This document shows positions 1 to 6,641 of a DNA stretch of 12,624 nt, in pieces (within the stretch, counting starts at the first letter, position 1; each line of letters opens with the position of its first letter). Both the position numbers and the translations under genes were made by a program. The notes below the pieces were generated by a model, which was not told the origin of the DNA, searched no databases, and worked only from the letters and a program-made list of their open reading frames with translations. The stretch comes from Clostridia bacterium. Lineage in GTDB: Bacteria; Bacillota; Clostridia; Oscillospirales; CAG-272. The stretch is taken from the NCBI GenBank assembly GCA_017504335.1, contig JAFVRI010000029.1:1-12624 (forward strand). Reading direction: 5' to 3'.

Positions 1-1
1 G

Positions 2-343
2 GGATATCTCGGTCGGATCGTACAGATCGAAATTGACCGTCCCATCGGGTATATCCATCATAAGCCAAAGTATGATTTGATCTATCCCATCAATTACGGC
101 TATATTCCCGGTGTATTGGGCGGTGACGGGGAAGAGCTGGATGTGTATATCATGGGGGTGGAAGAGCCGCTTGATAGATTTGAAGGACGAATTGTTGGTA
201 TTGTTTTTCGGGAAAATGATGTGGAGGATAAGCTGATTGCCGCTCCTGTCGGCATTCTGTACAGCGAAGAGGAAATCGCAAGAGCTATTCATTTTCAGGA
301 GCAGTATTATCGCACGTATGTAAAGGCATGGGACGGACAATGA
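2..343 (+). CDS. Inorganic pyrophosphatase, 3' portion (5' end outside window)
   Basis: Hydrolyses pyrophosphate to two phosphates in the cytoplasm, pulling forward biosynthetic reactions. The frame is open from base 2, so the start codon lies upstream; 113 residues are visible. Family I pyrophosphatase landmarks are present: IDRPIG near the start, then KYDLIYPINYGYIPG, then the metal-binding stretch DGEELDVYIMG. The motif is D-G-E-E-x-D instead of the D-x-D-P-x-D of the E. coli enzyme. From general knowledge, that form and an early C-terminus (here FQEQYYRTYVKAWDGQ) fit a short clostridial variant of about 120 residues, so little is missing. No clear terminator follows; the next gene has its own promoter. 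Activity is inferred from family, with moderate to good confidence. Confidence 0.8.
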   Translation, partial: GYLGRIVQIEIDRPIGYIHHKPKYDLIYPINYGYIPGVLGGDGEELDVYIMGVEEPLDRFEGRIVGIVFRENDVEDKLIAAPVGILYSEEEIARAIHFQEQYYRTYVKAWDGQ

Positions 344-398
344 AAAAAATAGTCGGTTTTCCGTATATTTGTTTCATTAAAAAATCAAAAATTCGTCA

Positions 399-427
399 TT
401 TACTTTTTTATTGGGTTATGCTATAAT
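399..427 (+). promoter_or_regulatory. Putative sigma-A promoter for the 186-residue protein gene
   Basis: A TATAAT box (422-427) lies 17 bp after TTTACT (399-404), which matches the -35 consensus at 4 of 6 positions. It sits about 33 bp before the start codon at 460, in an AT-rich gap with no other feature. Confidence 0.55.
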
Positions 428-459
428 ATAGACATCAAGGGCTGAGAGGTACGAGTTTC

Positions 460-1020
460 ATGATTTTTTTGCTGATTCCATTGATTGCGGGGATCCTGCT
501 CTTTCCGTACGGATGGATGTTGTTTCATCGGCATCGGATGATAAAACGGTTGAAAATTACGGGAAAGCGCTTGGGCTTTTCTTGGATCCCGTTACGGGGT
601 GGAGTACTGCTTTCGAGCAATCGATCAAAGCAGTTTGACTTTGCGCTTGAAAATGAGAACACGGTATATTGGGTGAAGCTGTGGGCTTGTTATCTCCGCG
701 GAACAACGCTTATGATCAGAGAAGACGGAAGAATTTCTGTTCGGCATCAATCCCCAAAGCCGCTTTGGAAAACAGACGAGGATCGGGAGAAAAGGGAAGC
801 GGTTGACGGAAAATGGAAACCGGTGCCAAAGACGGTATCTCCTAAGATCGATGTGGAAGGAAAGACCGTAATTCCCGTTCTTCTGAACTATCCTACCTAC
901 GACACGGTAGTACGAAATCACGGCGGAAAAATGATACCGATCCGCAATGGGGACACCCTCTTCGGAAAGGTCTTTTTTACTCCATCCGCTCTGGAGCGTG
1001 AAATGAGTCAGAAACAATAA
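460..1020 (+). CDS. Unrecognised protein with N-terminal membrane helix
   Basis: I do not recognise this 186-residue protein. The first 22 residues are strongly hydrophobic (MIFLLIPLIAGILLFPYGWM) and are followed by a very basic stretch (HRHRMIKRLK). That pattern suggests an N-out, C-in signal anchor with the bulk of the protein in the cytoplasm. The remainder is soluble, rich in basic and aromatic residues, with a Pro/Lys-rich middle (about residues 97-130) and probable beta structure; no catalytic motif is evident. A GAGAGGT ribosome-binding site ends 9 nt before the ATG. The gene has its own promoter and no good terminator; only a short A/T-rich hairpin-like stretch follows the stop. It stands alone between a pyrophosphatase and the rfb operon, so context gives no function. 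It is probably a real gene, given its length, promoter and ribosome-binding site. Confidence 0.7.
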   Translation: MIFLLIPLIAGILLFPYGWMLFHRHRMIKRLKITGKRLGFSWIPLRGGVLLSSNRSKQFDFALENENTVYWVKLWACYLRGTTLMIREDGRISVRHQSPKPLWKTDEDREKREAVDGKWKPVPKTVSPKIDVEGKTVIPVLLNYPTYDTVVRNHGGKMIPIRNGDTLFGKVFFTPSALEREMSQKQ

Positions 1021-1098
1021 AAATTAGTTTTTTTTGAAGAGATATGTGATTTTTTGTTGAAAAATTGATGATTTTTTTAACATTAATTGAACATCCTA

Positions 1099-1127
1099 TT
1101 GACTTTTTTTGTATTATATGGTATGAT
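1099..1127 (+). promoter_or_regulatory. Sigma-A promoter of the rfbFG operon
   Basis: TTGACT (1099-1104) and TATGAT (1122-1127) are separated by 17 bp, giving a start near 1134 and a leader of about 80 nt before rfbF. The leader has only a small 6-bp hairpin (1146-1163) and no U-tract, so no attenuator is evident. The 1021-1098 stretch is T-rich and otherwise empty. Confidence 0.65.
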
Positions 1128-1216
1128 AATAGCGTGTGGAGTTAGATTTTCTCGAACGAAAATACTTTGCACATTCGGTCTCATTAAAACGAAAGAAAAA
1201 GAAAGGATAAGCCAAT

Positions 1217-2005
1217 ATGCAAGTTGTTATTTTAGCAGGAGGCTTTGGAACCAGAATTTCGGAGGAATCGCAGTTTAAGCCGAAGCCGATGATTGAAATC
1301 GGAGGCATGCCAATTCTGTGGCACATTATGAAGAATTATGCCGCGTACGGATATAATGAGTTCATTATTTGTGCCGGATATAAGCAACAGGTAGTGAAGG
1401 ATTTTTTCAACGATTACTTCCTTCACCATTCCGATGTAACCTTTGATTTTACCAATGCGACCAACCGCATGAAGGTTCATAAGACCTATACCGAGCAGTG
1501 GAAGGTTACTGTTGCCGATACAGGACTTAATACCATGACCGGCGGACGTTTGAAGAGAATTCGTAAATATCTGAAGGCTGATGAGCCCTTCCTTCTTACT
1601 TACGGTGACGGTGTTTCGGATGTTGATATCAACGCACTTGTTGATTTCCATAAGCAGAGTGGAAAGCTTGCTACCTTGACGGTTGTCAATACAGGTCAGC
1701 GTTTCGGTGTTATTAAGATGAATAGGGGTAGCGACCAGATCGCATCCTTCCGTGAGAAGAGAGATTCTGACGGAAACCCGATCAATGGCGGTTTCATGGT
1801 TTTGGATCCTAAGGTCATTGATTATATTGACGGTGACGACACAGTATTTGAAAAATATCCTTTGGAGCAGCTTGCAAAGGATGGTCAGCTGATGGGCTTC
1901 CATCACGATGGCTTCTGGCAGTGCATGGATACCAAGAAGGACCATGACACGTTGGAAGATATGTATTTGGCCGGTAATGCTCCTTGGAAGAATTGGGAAG
2001 ACTAA
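1217..2005 (+). CDS. rfbF: Glucose-1-phosphate cytidylyltransferase
   Basis: Makes CDP-glucose and pyrophosphate from CTP and alpha-D-glucose-1-phosphate, the entry step to CDP-activated deoxysugars. The 262-residue length is normal for RfbF. The nucleotidyltransferase signature LAGGFGTR occupies residues 6-13, followed by FKPKPMIEIGG (20-30) carrying the conserved lysine. YGDGVSDVD (129-137) supplies the metal-binding aspartate, and NGGFMVLDP and DGFWQCMDT in the C-terminal half are typical of this subfamily. The set is characteristic of cytidylyl- rather than thymidylyltransferases (RmlA). The start is set by the family-typical MQVVILAGG opening; an AAAGGA box lies about 10 nt upstream. It is the first gene of the operon, and its stop TAA shares one base with the rfbG ATG, suggesting translational coupling. 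Confidence 0.95.
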   Translation: MQVVILAGGFGTRISEESQFKPKPMIEIGGMPILWHIMKNYAAYGYNEFIICAGYKQQVVKDFFNDYFLHHSDVTFDFTNATNRMKVHKTYTEQWKVTVADTGLNTMTGGRLKRIRKYLKADEPFLLTYGDGVSDVDINALVDFHKQSGKLATLTVVNTGQRFGVIKMNRGSDQIASFREKRDSDGNPINGGFMVLDPKVIDYIDGDDTVFEKYPLEQLAKDGQLMGFHHDGFWQCMDTKKDHDTLEDMYLAGNAPWKNWED

Positions 2006-3075
2006 TGTTGAATTTGAACTTTTATAAAGGTAAAAAAGTTTTTGTAACCGGACATACGGGCTTTAAGGGCTCTTGGATGTGTCAGGTTCTGAAGAACGCA
2101 GGCGCTATTGTTACGGGGTATTCCCAAACGCCTCCTACTGATCCCGCATTGTTTGATATGGCTCACATTGCCGATGGCATGCATTCCGTGATCGGAGATA
2201 TTCGAGATTTTGATTCGTTGAAGAAATGCTTTGACGAAGCACAGCCCGAGATCGTGTTGCATCTTGCTGCACAACCCATCGTTCGTGACAGCTATAAGGA
2301 TCCCAAATATACCTATGAGACCAACGTAATGGGAACGGTCAATATTCTTGAGTGTGTTCGTCTTTCGAATTCGGTCAAGTCCTTTTTGAACGTAACCACC
2401 GATAAGGTTTATAAGAACAATGAGTGGGAGTGGGGCTACCGTGAGAATGAACCTCTGGACGGCTTTGACCCTTATTCCAACAGTAAATCCTGCTCGGAGC
2501 TGGTGACTCATAGCTATAAGGATTCCTTCTTTGCGGATGGTCATGTTGCCATCTCTACTGCCCGTGCGGGTAACGTGATTGGTGGCGGTGATTTCGCCAA
2601 TGATCGAATCATTCCCGACTGTATCCGTGCTGCATTAGAGCACAGAGATATTATCGTAAGAAATCCTCATTCCACGCGTCCGTATCAGCACGTGCTGGAG
2701 CCCGTTATGGCATATTTGATGATTGCACAGCGTCAGTACGAGGACGGTGCATTTGCGGGATACTACAATGTGGGTCCCGATGAGTGTGATTGCTTCCGTA
2801 CAGGAGCGCTTGTGGATCTGTTCTGCCGTACGTGGGGAGAGGATATGAAGTGGATCAACCGCTATGATGGAGGTCCTCATGAGGCAAACTTCCTGAAGCT
2901 GGATTGCTCCAAGCTCAAGACCGTGTTTGACTGGAAGCCCGTATGGAATCTGTCGGGTGCCGTAGCCAATACGGTAGAGTGGTCGAAGTGTATGCGAGAC
3001 GGCAATGACGTGGCGGCATGCATGGATCGCCAGATCGCGCGCTTTGTGTCTGAGAGCGCATGGATTGATGCTTAA
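2005..3075 (+). CDS. rfbG: CDP-glucose 4,6-dehydratase
   Basis: NAD-dependent enzyme that turns CDP-D-glucose into CDP-4-keto-6-deoxy-D-glucose. The 356-residue protein is an extended short-chain dehydrogenase/reductase. The Rossmann motif TGHTGFKGSW spans residues 15-24, and the form TGHTGFKG is typical of RfbG. Next come HLAAQPIVRDSY (86-97), TTDKVY (131-136) with the catalytic Asp-Lys pair, and the active-site YSNSK (Tyr157, Lys161). I chose the ATG at 2005 over an in-frame TTG seven codons upstream: it has GGGAAG just upstream, overlaps the rfbF stop by one base (TAATG) and gives the family N-terminus. It works directly on the product of rfbF. Confidence 0.95.
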   Translation: MLNLNFYKGKKVFVTGHTGFKGSWMCQVLKNAGAIVTGYSQTPPTDPALFDMAHIADGMHSVIGDIRDFDSLKKCFDEAQPEIVLHLAAQPIVRDSYKDPKYTYETNVMGTVNILECVRLSNSVKSFLNVTTDKVYKNNEWEWGYRENEPLDGFDPYSNSKSCSELVTHSYKDSFFADGHVAISTARAGNVIGGGDFANDRIIPDCIRAALEHRDIIVRNPHSTRPYQHVLEPVMAYLMIAQRQYEDGAFAGYYNVGPDECDCFRTGALVDLFCRTWGEDMKWINRYDGGPHEANFLKLDCSKLKTVFDWKPVWNLSGAVANTVEWSKCMRDGNDVAACMDRQIARFVSESAWIDA

Positions 3076-3108
3076 TCCACGACTAAAATCAAACCGTGAA
3101 ATACATTT

Positions 3109-3161
3109 GAATCAGCGCCGGAGCAATTCTGTCGCTGATTCTGTGTGTCAGGAGCTTTTTT
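3109..3161 (+). promoter_or_regulatory. Intergenic hairpin with downstream T-run, possible attenuator
   Basis: GAATCAGCG (3109-3117) and CGCTGATTC (3133-3141) form a perfect 9-bp stem with a 15-nt loop inside the 119-bp gap between rfbG and the next gene. A run of six T lies at 3156-3161, 14 nt beyond the stem, too far for a classical terminator. The element could set differential expression or mRNA stability within the operon. No convincing promoter is seen in the gap. Confidence 0.4.
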
Positions 3162-3194
3162 GATATTCCAAATGACCGAAAGGAAATTGATGCG

Positions 3195-4118
3195 ATGAAA
3201 GCAGTGTTGACCGGAGCGACCGGTTCGATTGGAATGGCGCTGATGAAGGAAATGATCCGTCGCGGCATCTCGGTTTTGGTGCTTTGCCGTACTGAATCTC
3301 CCAGAAGCGCGGATATTCCGAATCATCCCTTGATTCGAAAGGTAAATTGCTCTCTTGCCGATATGGCAACCTTTTCTTCGGAAGAGAAATTTGATGTATT
3401 CTTTCACTTTGCTTGGGAGGGAACAACGGGAGCGTCCCGAAATGATATGTCCATGCAAAATCGAAACGTTCGTTATGCTCTGGACGCCGTTTCCTTGGCG
3501 GAACGGTTGGGATGCCATACCTTTATCGGAGCAGGCTCACAGGCAGAATACGGGCGTGTAGAGGGGAAGCTTCTGCCTTCGACACCTGCATTCCCCGAAA
3601 ACGGATACGGTATGGCAAAGCTTTGCGCAGGACAAATGACTCGTATCATGTGCGAGCAAAAGGGAATTCGCCATATATGGGCAAGAATTCTGAGTGTGTA
3701 TGGACCTCATGATACGGCGACCTCCATGGTGATGTCCACGGTTTCCAAGCTGAAAAACGGAGAAAAGCCAAGCTTTACCGCAGGAGAGCAAATTTGGGAT
3801 TATATGTATAGCGGTGATGCGGCAGATGCATTCCTTGCTTTGGCGGAAAACGGCAAGCACGGTCGTGTATATTGCCTCGGAAGCGGAGATCCTAAGCCCT
3901 TGAAGGATTACATTTTGAAAATCCGCGATGCTGCGGCACCGAATTCCGAGTTAGGCCTTGGAGAGGTGCCCTATGCAGAAAAGCAGGTGATGTACCTTTG
4001 TGCGGATATTACGGCTTTGACCGAGGATACGGGCTTTTGCCCCCGTGTCTCCTTCGATGAGGGCATCCGTGAAACAGTAGAATGGTACGATGCTCGTTTT
4101 GCAAATAAGACGAAGTAA
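3195..4118 (+). CDS. NAD(P)-dependent sugar epimerase/dehydratase (SDR family)
   Basis: A 307-residue extended short-chain dehydrogenase that probably reduces or epimerises the CDP-4-keto-6-deoxyhexose made by the two preceding genes. The cofactor loop is GATGSIG (residues 7-13). A catalytic serine sits in GAGSQAEYG (112-120), and the active-site pair is Tyr138/Lys142 in YGMAK. The GAGSQAEYG block and the HFAWEG segment near residue 71 recall nucleotide-sugar reductases such as CDP-abequose/paratose synthases, but I cannot assign the substrate. An AAAGGA box lies 10 nt before this ATG. A nearer ATG at 3190 opens only a two-codon frame (ATG CGA TGA), so 3195 is the real start. Separation from rfbG by 119 bp with a hairpin is unlike the tight spacing elsewhere in the operon. 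The family is certain; the exact reaction is inference. Confidence 0.85.
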   Translation: MKAVLTGATGSIGMALMKEMIRRGISVLVLCRTESPRSADIPNHPLIRKVNCSLADMATFSSEEKFDVFFHFAWEGTTGASRNDMSMQNRNVRYALDAVSLAERLGCHTFIGAGSQAEYGRVEGKLLPSTPAFPENGYGMAKLCAGQMTRIMCEQKGIRHIWARILSVYGPHDTATSMVMSTVSKLKNGEKPSFTAGEQIWDYMYSGDAADAFLALAENGKHGRVYCLGSGDPKPLKDYILKIRDAAAPNSELGLGEVPYAEKQVMYLCADITALTEDTGFCPRVSFDEGIRETVEWYDARFANKTK

Positions 4119-4138
4119 TGTTTGATTGGAGAGAGAGA

Positions 4139-5071
4139 ATGAAGAAGATCAGTATTATGGTTCCTTGTTATAACGAGGAAGAGAATGTTGTTCCCATGAG
4201 TGAGGCATTGGTTGCTCAGATGGAGCAAATGCCCCAGTACGACTATGAGATCCTGTTTATTGACAACTGCTCGTTGGATAACACCCGTCCGCTTTTGCGT
4301 GAAATTTGTGCGAAGAATCCGAAGATCCGTGCGATCTTCAATTCTAAAAACTTTGGTCAGTTTAATTCGCCCTATTACGGTATTTGTCAAACAACGGGAG
4401 ATTGTACCCTTTGCGTATGCTGTGACTTTCAGGATCCTATTGATATGATCCCCAAGCTGATTGCCGAGTGGGAAAACGGATATAAGATCGTCATTGGTGT
4501 AAAGACCTCCAGTAAGGAAAGCAAGCTGATGTACTTCCTGCGAAGCATTTATTATAAGATGATTCGCAAGCTTTCCAAGGTTAACCAGATCGAGCATTTT
4601 ACCGGTTTCGGTCTGTACGACAAGAGCTTTGTAGAGGTTCTTCGCAATTTAGATGATCCGACTCCTTTCTTGCGCGGTATCGTAGCGGAGCTGGGACCCA
4701 AGATCAAAAAGGTGGAATATGAGCAGGCAAAAAGACGTGCGGGAAAAACCAGCAATAATTTCTTCAGCCTTTACGATGCGGCAATGCTGTCCTTTACGTC
4801 CTATACGAAATTCGGCTTGCGCTTTGCCTCATTCTTAGGAGTCCTTTTGAGTGGTCTCGGTTTCGTTGGTGAGATCGTTTCCTTGATCTTTGCCATTGTC
4901 AATCCCTATCTGTTCTCAGTATCTACCCTGGCGATTATCTCGACAATTCTCTTGATCGGCGGCTTGCAGCTCTTCTTTATTGGGTTCCTCGGTGAGTATA
5001 TTATGGCGATGAATACCCGTATTATGAAGCGGCCTCTTGTAATTGAAGAGGAGAGAATTAACTTCGATTAA
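4139..5071 (+). CDS. Family 2 glycosyltransferase, GtrB/DPM1-like, membrane anchored
   Basis: Probably moves a sugar from a nucleotide donor to polyprenyl phosphate at the inner face of the membrane; the deoxysugar made by this operon is the likely donor. Of 310 residues, 1-225 form the GT-A domain. IMVPCYNEEENV is at 6-17, the nucleotide site IDNCSLDNT at 41-49 (the family usually has DD where this has Asp42-Asn43), and the metal-binding DFQDP at 97-101. The amphipathic RRAGKTSNNFFSLYD lies near 199-213. Two membrane helices follow at about 230-257 and 264-290, then a short cytosolic tail. I place the start at the ATG at 4139 with GGAG 7 nt upstream; an earlier ATG at 4118 overlaps the previous stop but lacks a ribosome-binding site. 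It is last in the operon. No GtrA-type flippase or terminal transferase is in the window. Confidence 0.88.
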   Translation: MKKISIMVPCYNEEENVVPMSEALVAQMEQMPQYDYEILFIDNCSLDNTRPLLREICAKNPKIRAIFNSKNFGQFNSPYYGICQTTGDCTLCVCCDFQDPIDMIPKLIAEWENGYKIVIGVKTSSKESKLMYFLRSIYYKMIRKLSKVNQIEHFTGFGLYDKSFVEVLRNLDDPTPFLRGIVAELGPKIKKVEYEQAKRRAGKTSNNFFSLYDAAMLSFTSYTKFGLRFASFLGVLLSGLGFVGEIVSLIFAIVNPYLFSVSTLAIISTILLIGGLQLFFIGFLGEYIMAMNTRIMKRPLVIEEERINFD

Positions 5072-5085
5072 TGTTTCATACATCA

Positions 5086-5123
5086 GGAAGCGCTACGTTA
5101 AGAACGTAGCGCTTCCGTTTTTT
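5086..5123 (+). terminator. Strong intrinsic terminator of the rfbFG operon
   Basis: A perfect 14-bp stem (5086-5099 with 5103-5116) closes a 3-nt AAG loop. It is followed by G and six T, 14 bases after the glycosyltransferase stop codon. This ends the sugar-nucleotide operon. Confidence 0.95.
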
Positions 5124-5309
5124 CTTCCAAAGATGGAACTAAATTATCGGGAACAAGGAATGAAAATAGTCAAAAAAAGAAGAAAAATTCAAAAATATAA
5201 AGAAAAACTTCTTAAAAAGATTTGCATTGTCCGTTTTATGACACAATTCATGAGCTATAATGAAATCACAAGGAAAGAGCATAAAGTCTTTCGTGAAAGG
5301 AGAAATCAA

Positions 5310-5513
5310 ATGAACGGAACGATGAAACGTACAGGTTACGATTCTTATTTTAAGAGCTATGAGGCACCCAAGGCATATGAGGTTTATCAGGAATCCACGG
5401 AGGAAAATTTGGTGTCCGAAAACTGTCACACCTCTGCATTTTCTTTGGCTGCTATGGCAGGTGGAATTTTAATGTGCATCGGTATTGTGGTTTATGCACT
5501 TATCACCATGTAA
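5310..5513 (+). CDS. Small tail-anchored membrane protein, unrecognised
   Basis: A 67-residue protein of unknown function. Residues 1-43 are hydrophilic and rich in Tyr, Glu and Lys; residues 44-66 (FSLAAMAGGILMCIGIVVYALIT) form one hydrophobic helix at the very C-terminus, so the protein is probably inserted tail first with its N-terminus in the cytoplasm. The start is fixed by AAAGGAG ending 7 nt before the ATG. The frame stays open upstream to 5043, but that extension crosses the rfb terminator and lacks a usable ribosome-binding site. A TATAAT at 5256-5261 may be the -10 box, although no good -35 partner stands 16-18 bp upstream. The stretch 5124-5309 holds nothing else recognisable. The WYL regulator promoter begins 4 bases after its stop, so the two are separate but adjacent transcripts. 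Confidence 0.65.
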   Translation: MNGTMKRTGYDSYFKSYEAPKAYEVYQESTEENLVSENCHTSAFSLAAMAGGILMCIGIVVYALITM

Positions 5514-5517
5514 GGAC

Positions 5518-5546
5518 TTGATTTTTTTCTCCTTCTGTGATACAAT
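5518..5546 (+). promoter_or_regulatory. Sigma-A promoter of the WYL regulator gene
   Basis: TTGATT (5518-5523) and TACAAT (5541-5546) with an ideal 17-bp spacer. The predicted start lies about 37 nt before the regulator's ATG. Confidence 0.7.
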
Positions 5547-5590
5547 AAAAGAGTAGAAGCGAACGAATAAAAGACGGAAGGAGCGCACCC

Positions 5591-6586
5591 ATGGCAAAGA
5601 TGCCAAATCAAAAAATAAAGCTGATGGTTTTGGCGCGGATCTTCCGTGAACGAACCGATGAGAATCATGGGCTTACCTTATCAGAGCTTTCCTCCGCATT
5701 GCGTGAATACGATATCAGCGCGGAGCGAAAAAGTCTTTATGATGATATAGAAGCACTCAAGCTTTGCGGGATGGATATTCAGGTTGTTCGAGATACACAT
5801 GTTCGGTACTATCTTGCGTCACATGATTTTGAGTTGGCTGAGCTTCGGATTTTGGTGGATGCGGTTCAGTCCGCAAAATTTCTGACCCCCAAGAAGAGCA
5901 GGGAGCTGACCAAGAAAATTGAAGCAATGGGAAGCCGATATGAGGCATCTGCATTGCATCGTCAGGTGTTTGATTCCAATTGGTTAAAAACAGAGAACGA
6001 AGAAATCTATGGAAATATTGCCGTACTGCATCGAGCCATTCATGAGAACCGAAAAATTGCCTGTCGTTATTTTGAATGGAATTCCTATAAGCAAAGAATC
6101 CTGCGCAGAAACGGCGATGAGTATGTAATCAGCCCTTGGGCGCTTTCTTGGGATGACGAATATTACTATTTGGTTGCCTTCGATAGTGAGGCGGGAATCA
6201 TTAAGCATTTCCGTGTGGACAAGATGTTGAAGATTCGTATGTTGGATCAGCGTCGGGACGGGGAGCAGGCATTTTCGGATTTCGATATGGCAATCTATTC
6301 CAGACGGACCTTTGGCATGTATGGCGAAGCAGCTGTTAATGTGCAAATTTGCGTGGATTCTTCTCTGGCAGGTGTTGTAATTGACCGCTTTGGAACCGAT
6401 GTGATGATTCTGAATCACGGTGACACCTTTGATCTTTGTACAAAGGTAATGATCAGCCCTACCTTTTATTCATGGGTTTTGGGCTTTGGCGGAAAGATGA
6501 AAATTCTTTCTCCCGAATGGGTGGCAAACGAAGCAAAAAAGCTTGCCCAAGAGGTAGTTGACGCATATGCCTCTTCGGAAACCTAA
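5591..6586 (+). CDS. WYL-domain transcriptional regulator with N-terminal helix-turn-helix
   Basis: A 331-residue cytoplasmic DNA-binding regulator of the DeoR/YafY-like WYL type. Residues about 8-78 form the winged helix-turn-helix: LTLSELSSAL is followed by ISAERKSLYDDIEALKLCGM, the usual recognition-helix pattern of this family. After a linker helix (about 85-120) comes the WYL domain at about 140-225, with ISPWALSWDDEYYYLVAF (Tyr-Tyr-Leu in the WYL position, 192-194) and the paired HFRVDKM (Arg208). The rest is the typical WCX C-terminal extension. WYL domains are thought to sense ligands, in some cases nucleic acid or nucleotide signals; the ligand here is unknown. AAGGAG lies 7 nt before the ATG. 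No target is identifiable, although it sits beside a small membrane protein and converges on the pot operon. Confidence 0.9.
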   Translation: MAKMPNQKIKLMVLARIFRERTDENHGLTLSELSSALREYDISAERKSLYDDIEALKLCGMDIQVVRDTHVRYYLASHDFELAELRILVDAVQSAKFLTPKKSRELTKKIEAMGSRYEASALHRQVFDSNWLKTENEEIYGNIAVLHRAIHENRKIACRYFEWNSYKQRILRRNGDEYVISPWALSWDDEYYYLVAFDSEAGIIKHFRVDKMLKIRMLDQRRDGEQAFSDFDMAIYSRRTFGMYGEAAVNVQICVDSSLAGVVIDRFGTDVMILNHGDTFDLCTKVMISPTFYSWVLGFGGKMKILSPEWVANEAKKLAQEVVDAYASSET

Positions 6587-6601
6587 GCGATTTATATAAA
6601 T

Positions 6602-6640
6602 AGCTCCCAAGGACAGGGAAGTCCTTGGGAGCTTTCTTTG
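6602..6640 (+). terminator. Intrinsic terminator between converging genes
   Basis: AGCTCCCAAGGAC (6602-6614) pairs perfectly with GTCCTTGGGAGCT (6621-6633) around a 6-nt loop, followed by the T-rich TTCTTTG. It ends the WYL gene. It may also end potD on the other strand, where the tail (ATTTATA) is only moderately U-rich. Confidence 0.85.
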
Positions 6641-6641
6641 T

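Noticed and set aside
1146..1163. ATTTTC/GAAAAT hairpin in the rfbF leader, considered as a riboswitch or attenuator.
   Set aside because: Only six weak pairs, no U-tract and no conserved riboswitch core recognised.
1232..1945. Long antisense open frame (237 codons) opposite rfbF.
   Set aside because: It is a shadow of rfbF codon usage, with no ribosome-binding site, promoter or recognisable domain.
3072..3518. Antisense frames opposite the SDR gene and its upstream gap.
   Set aside because: No start signals or domain features; the sense strand holds a clear SDR protein.
5043..5309. Upstream extension of the 67-residue protein, including a Lys/Arg-rich stretch from an ATG at 5160.
   Set aside because: The longest form starts inside the glycosyltransferase gene and crosses a strong terminator. 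The ATG at 5160 has its AGGA directly abutting the start, too close for use, whereas 5310 has an ideal AAAGGAG.
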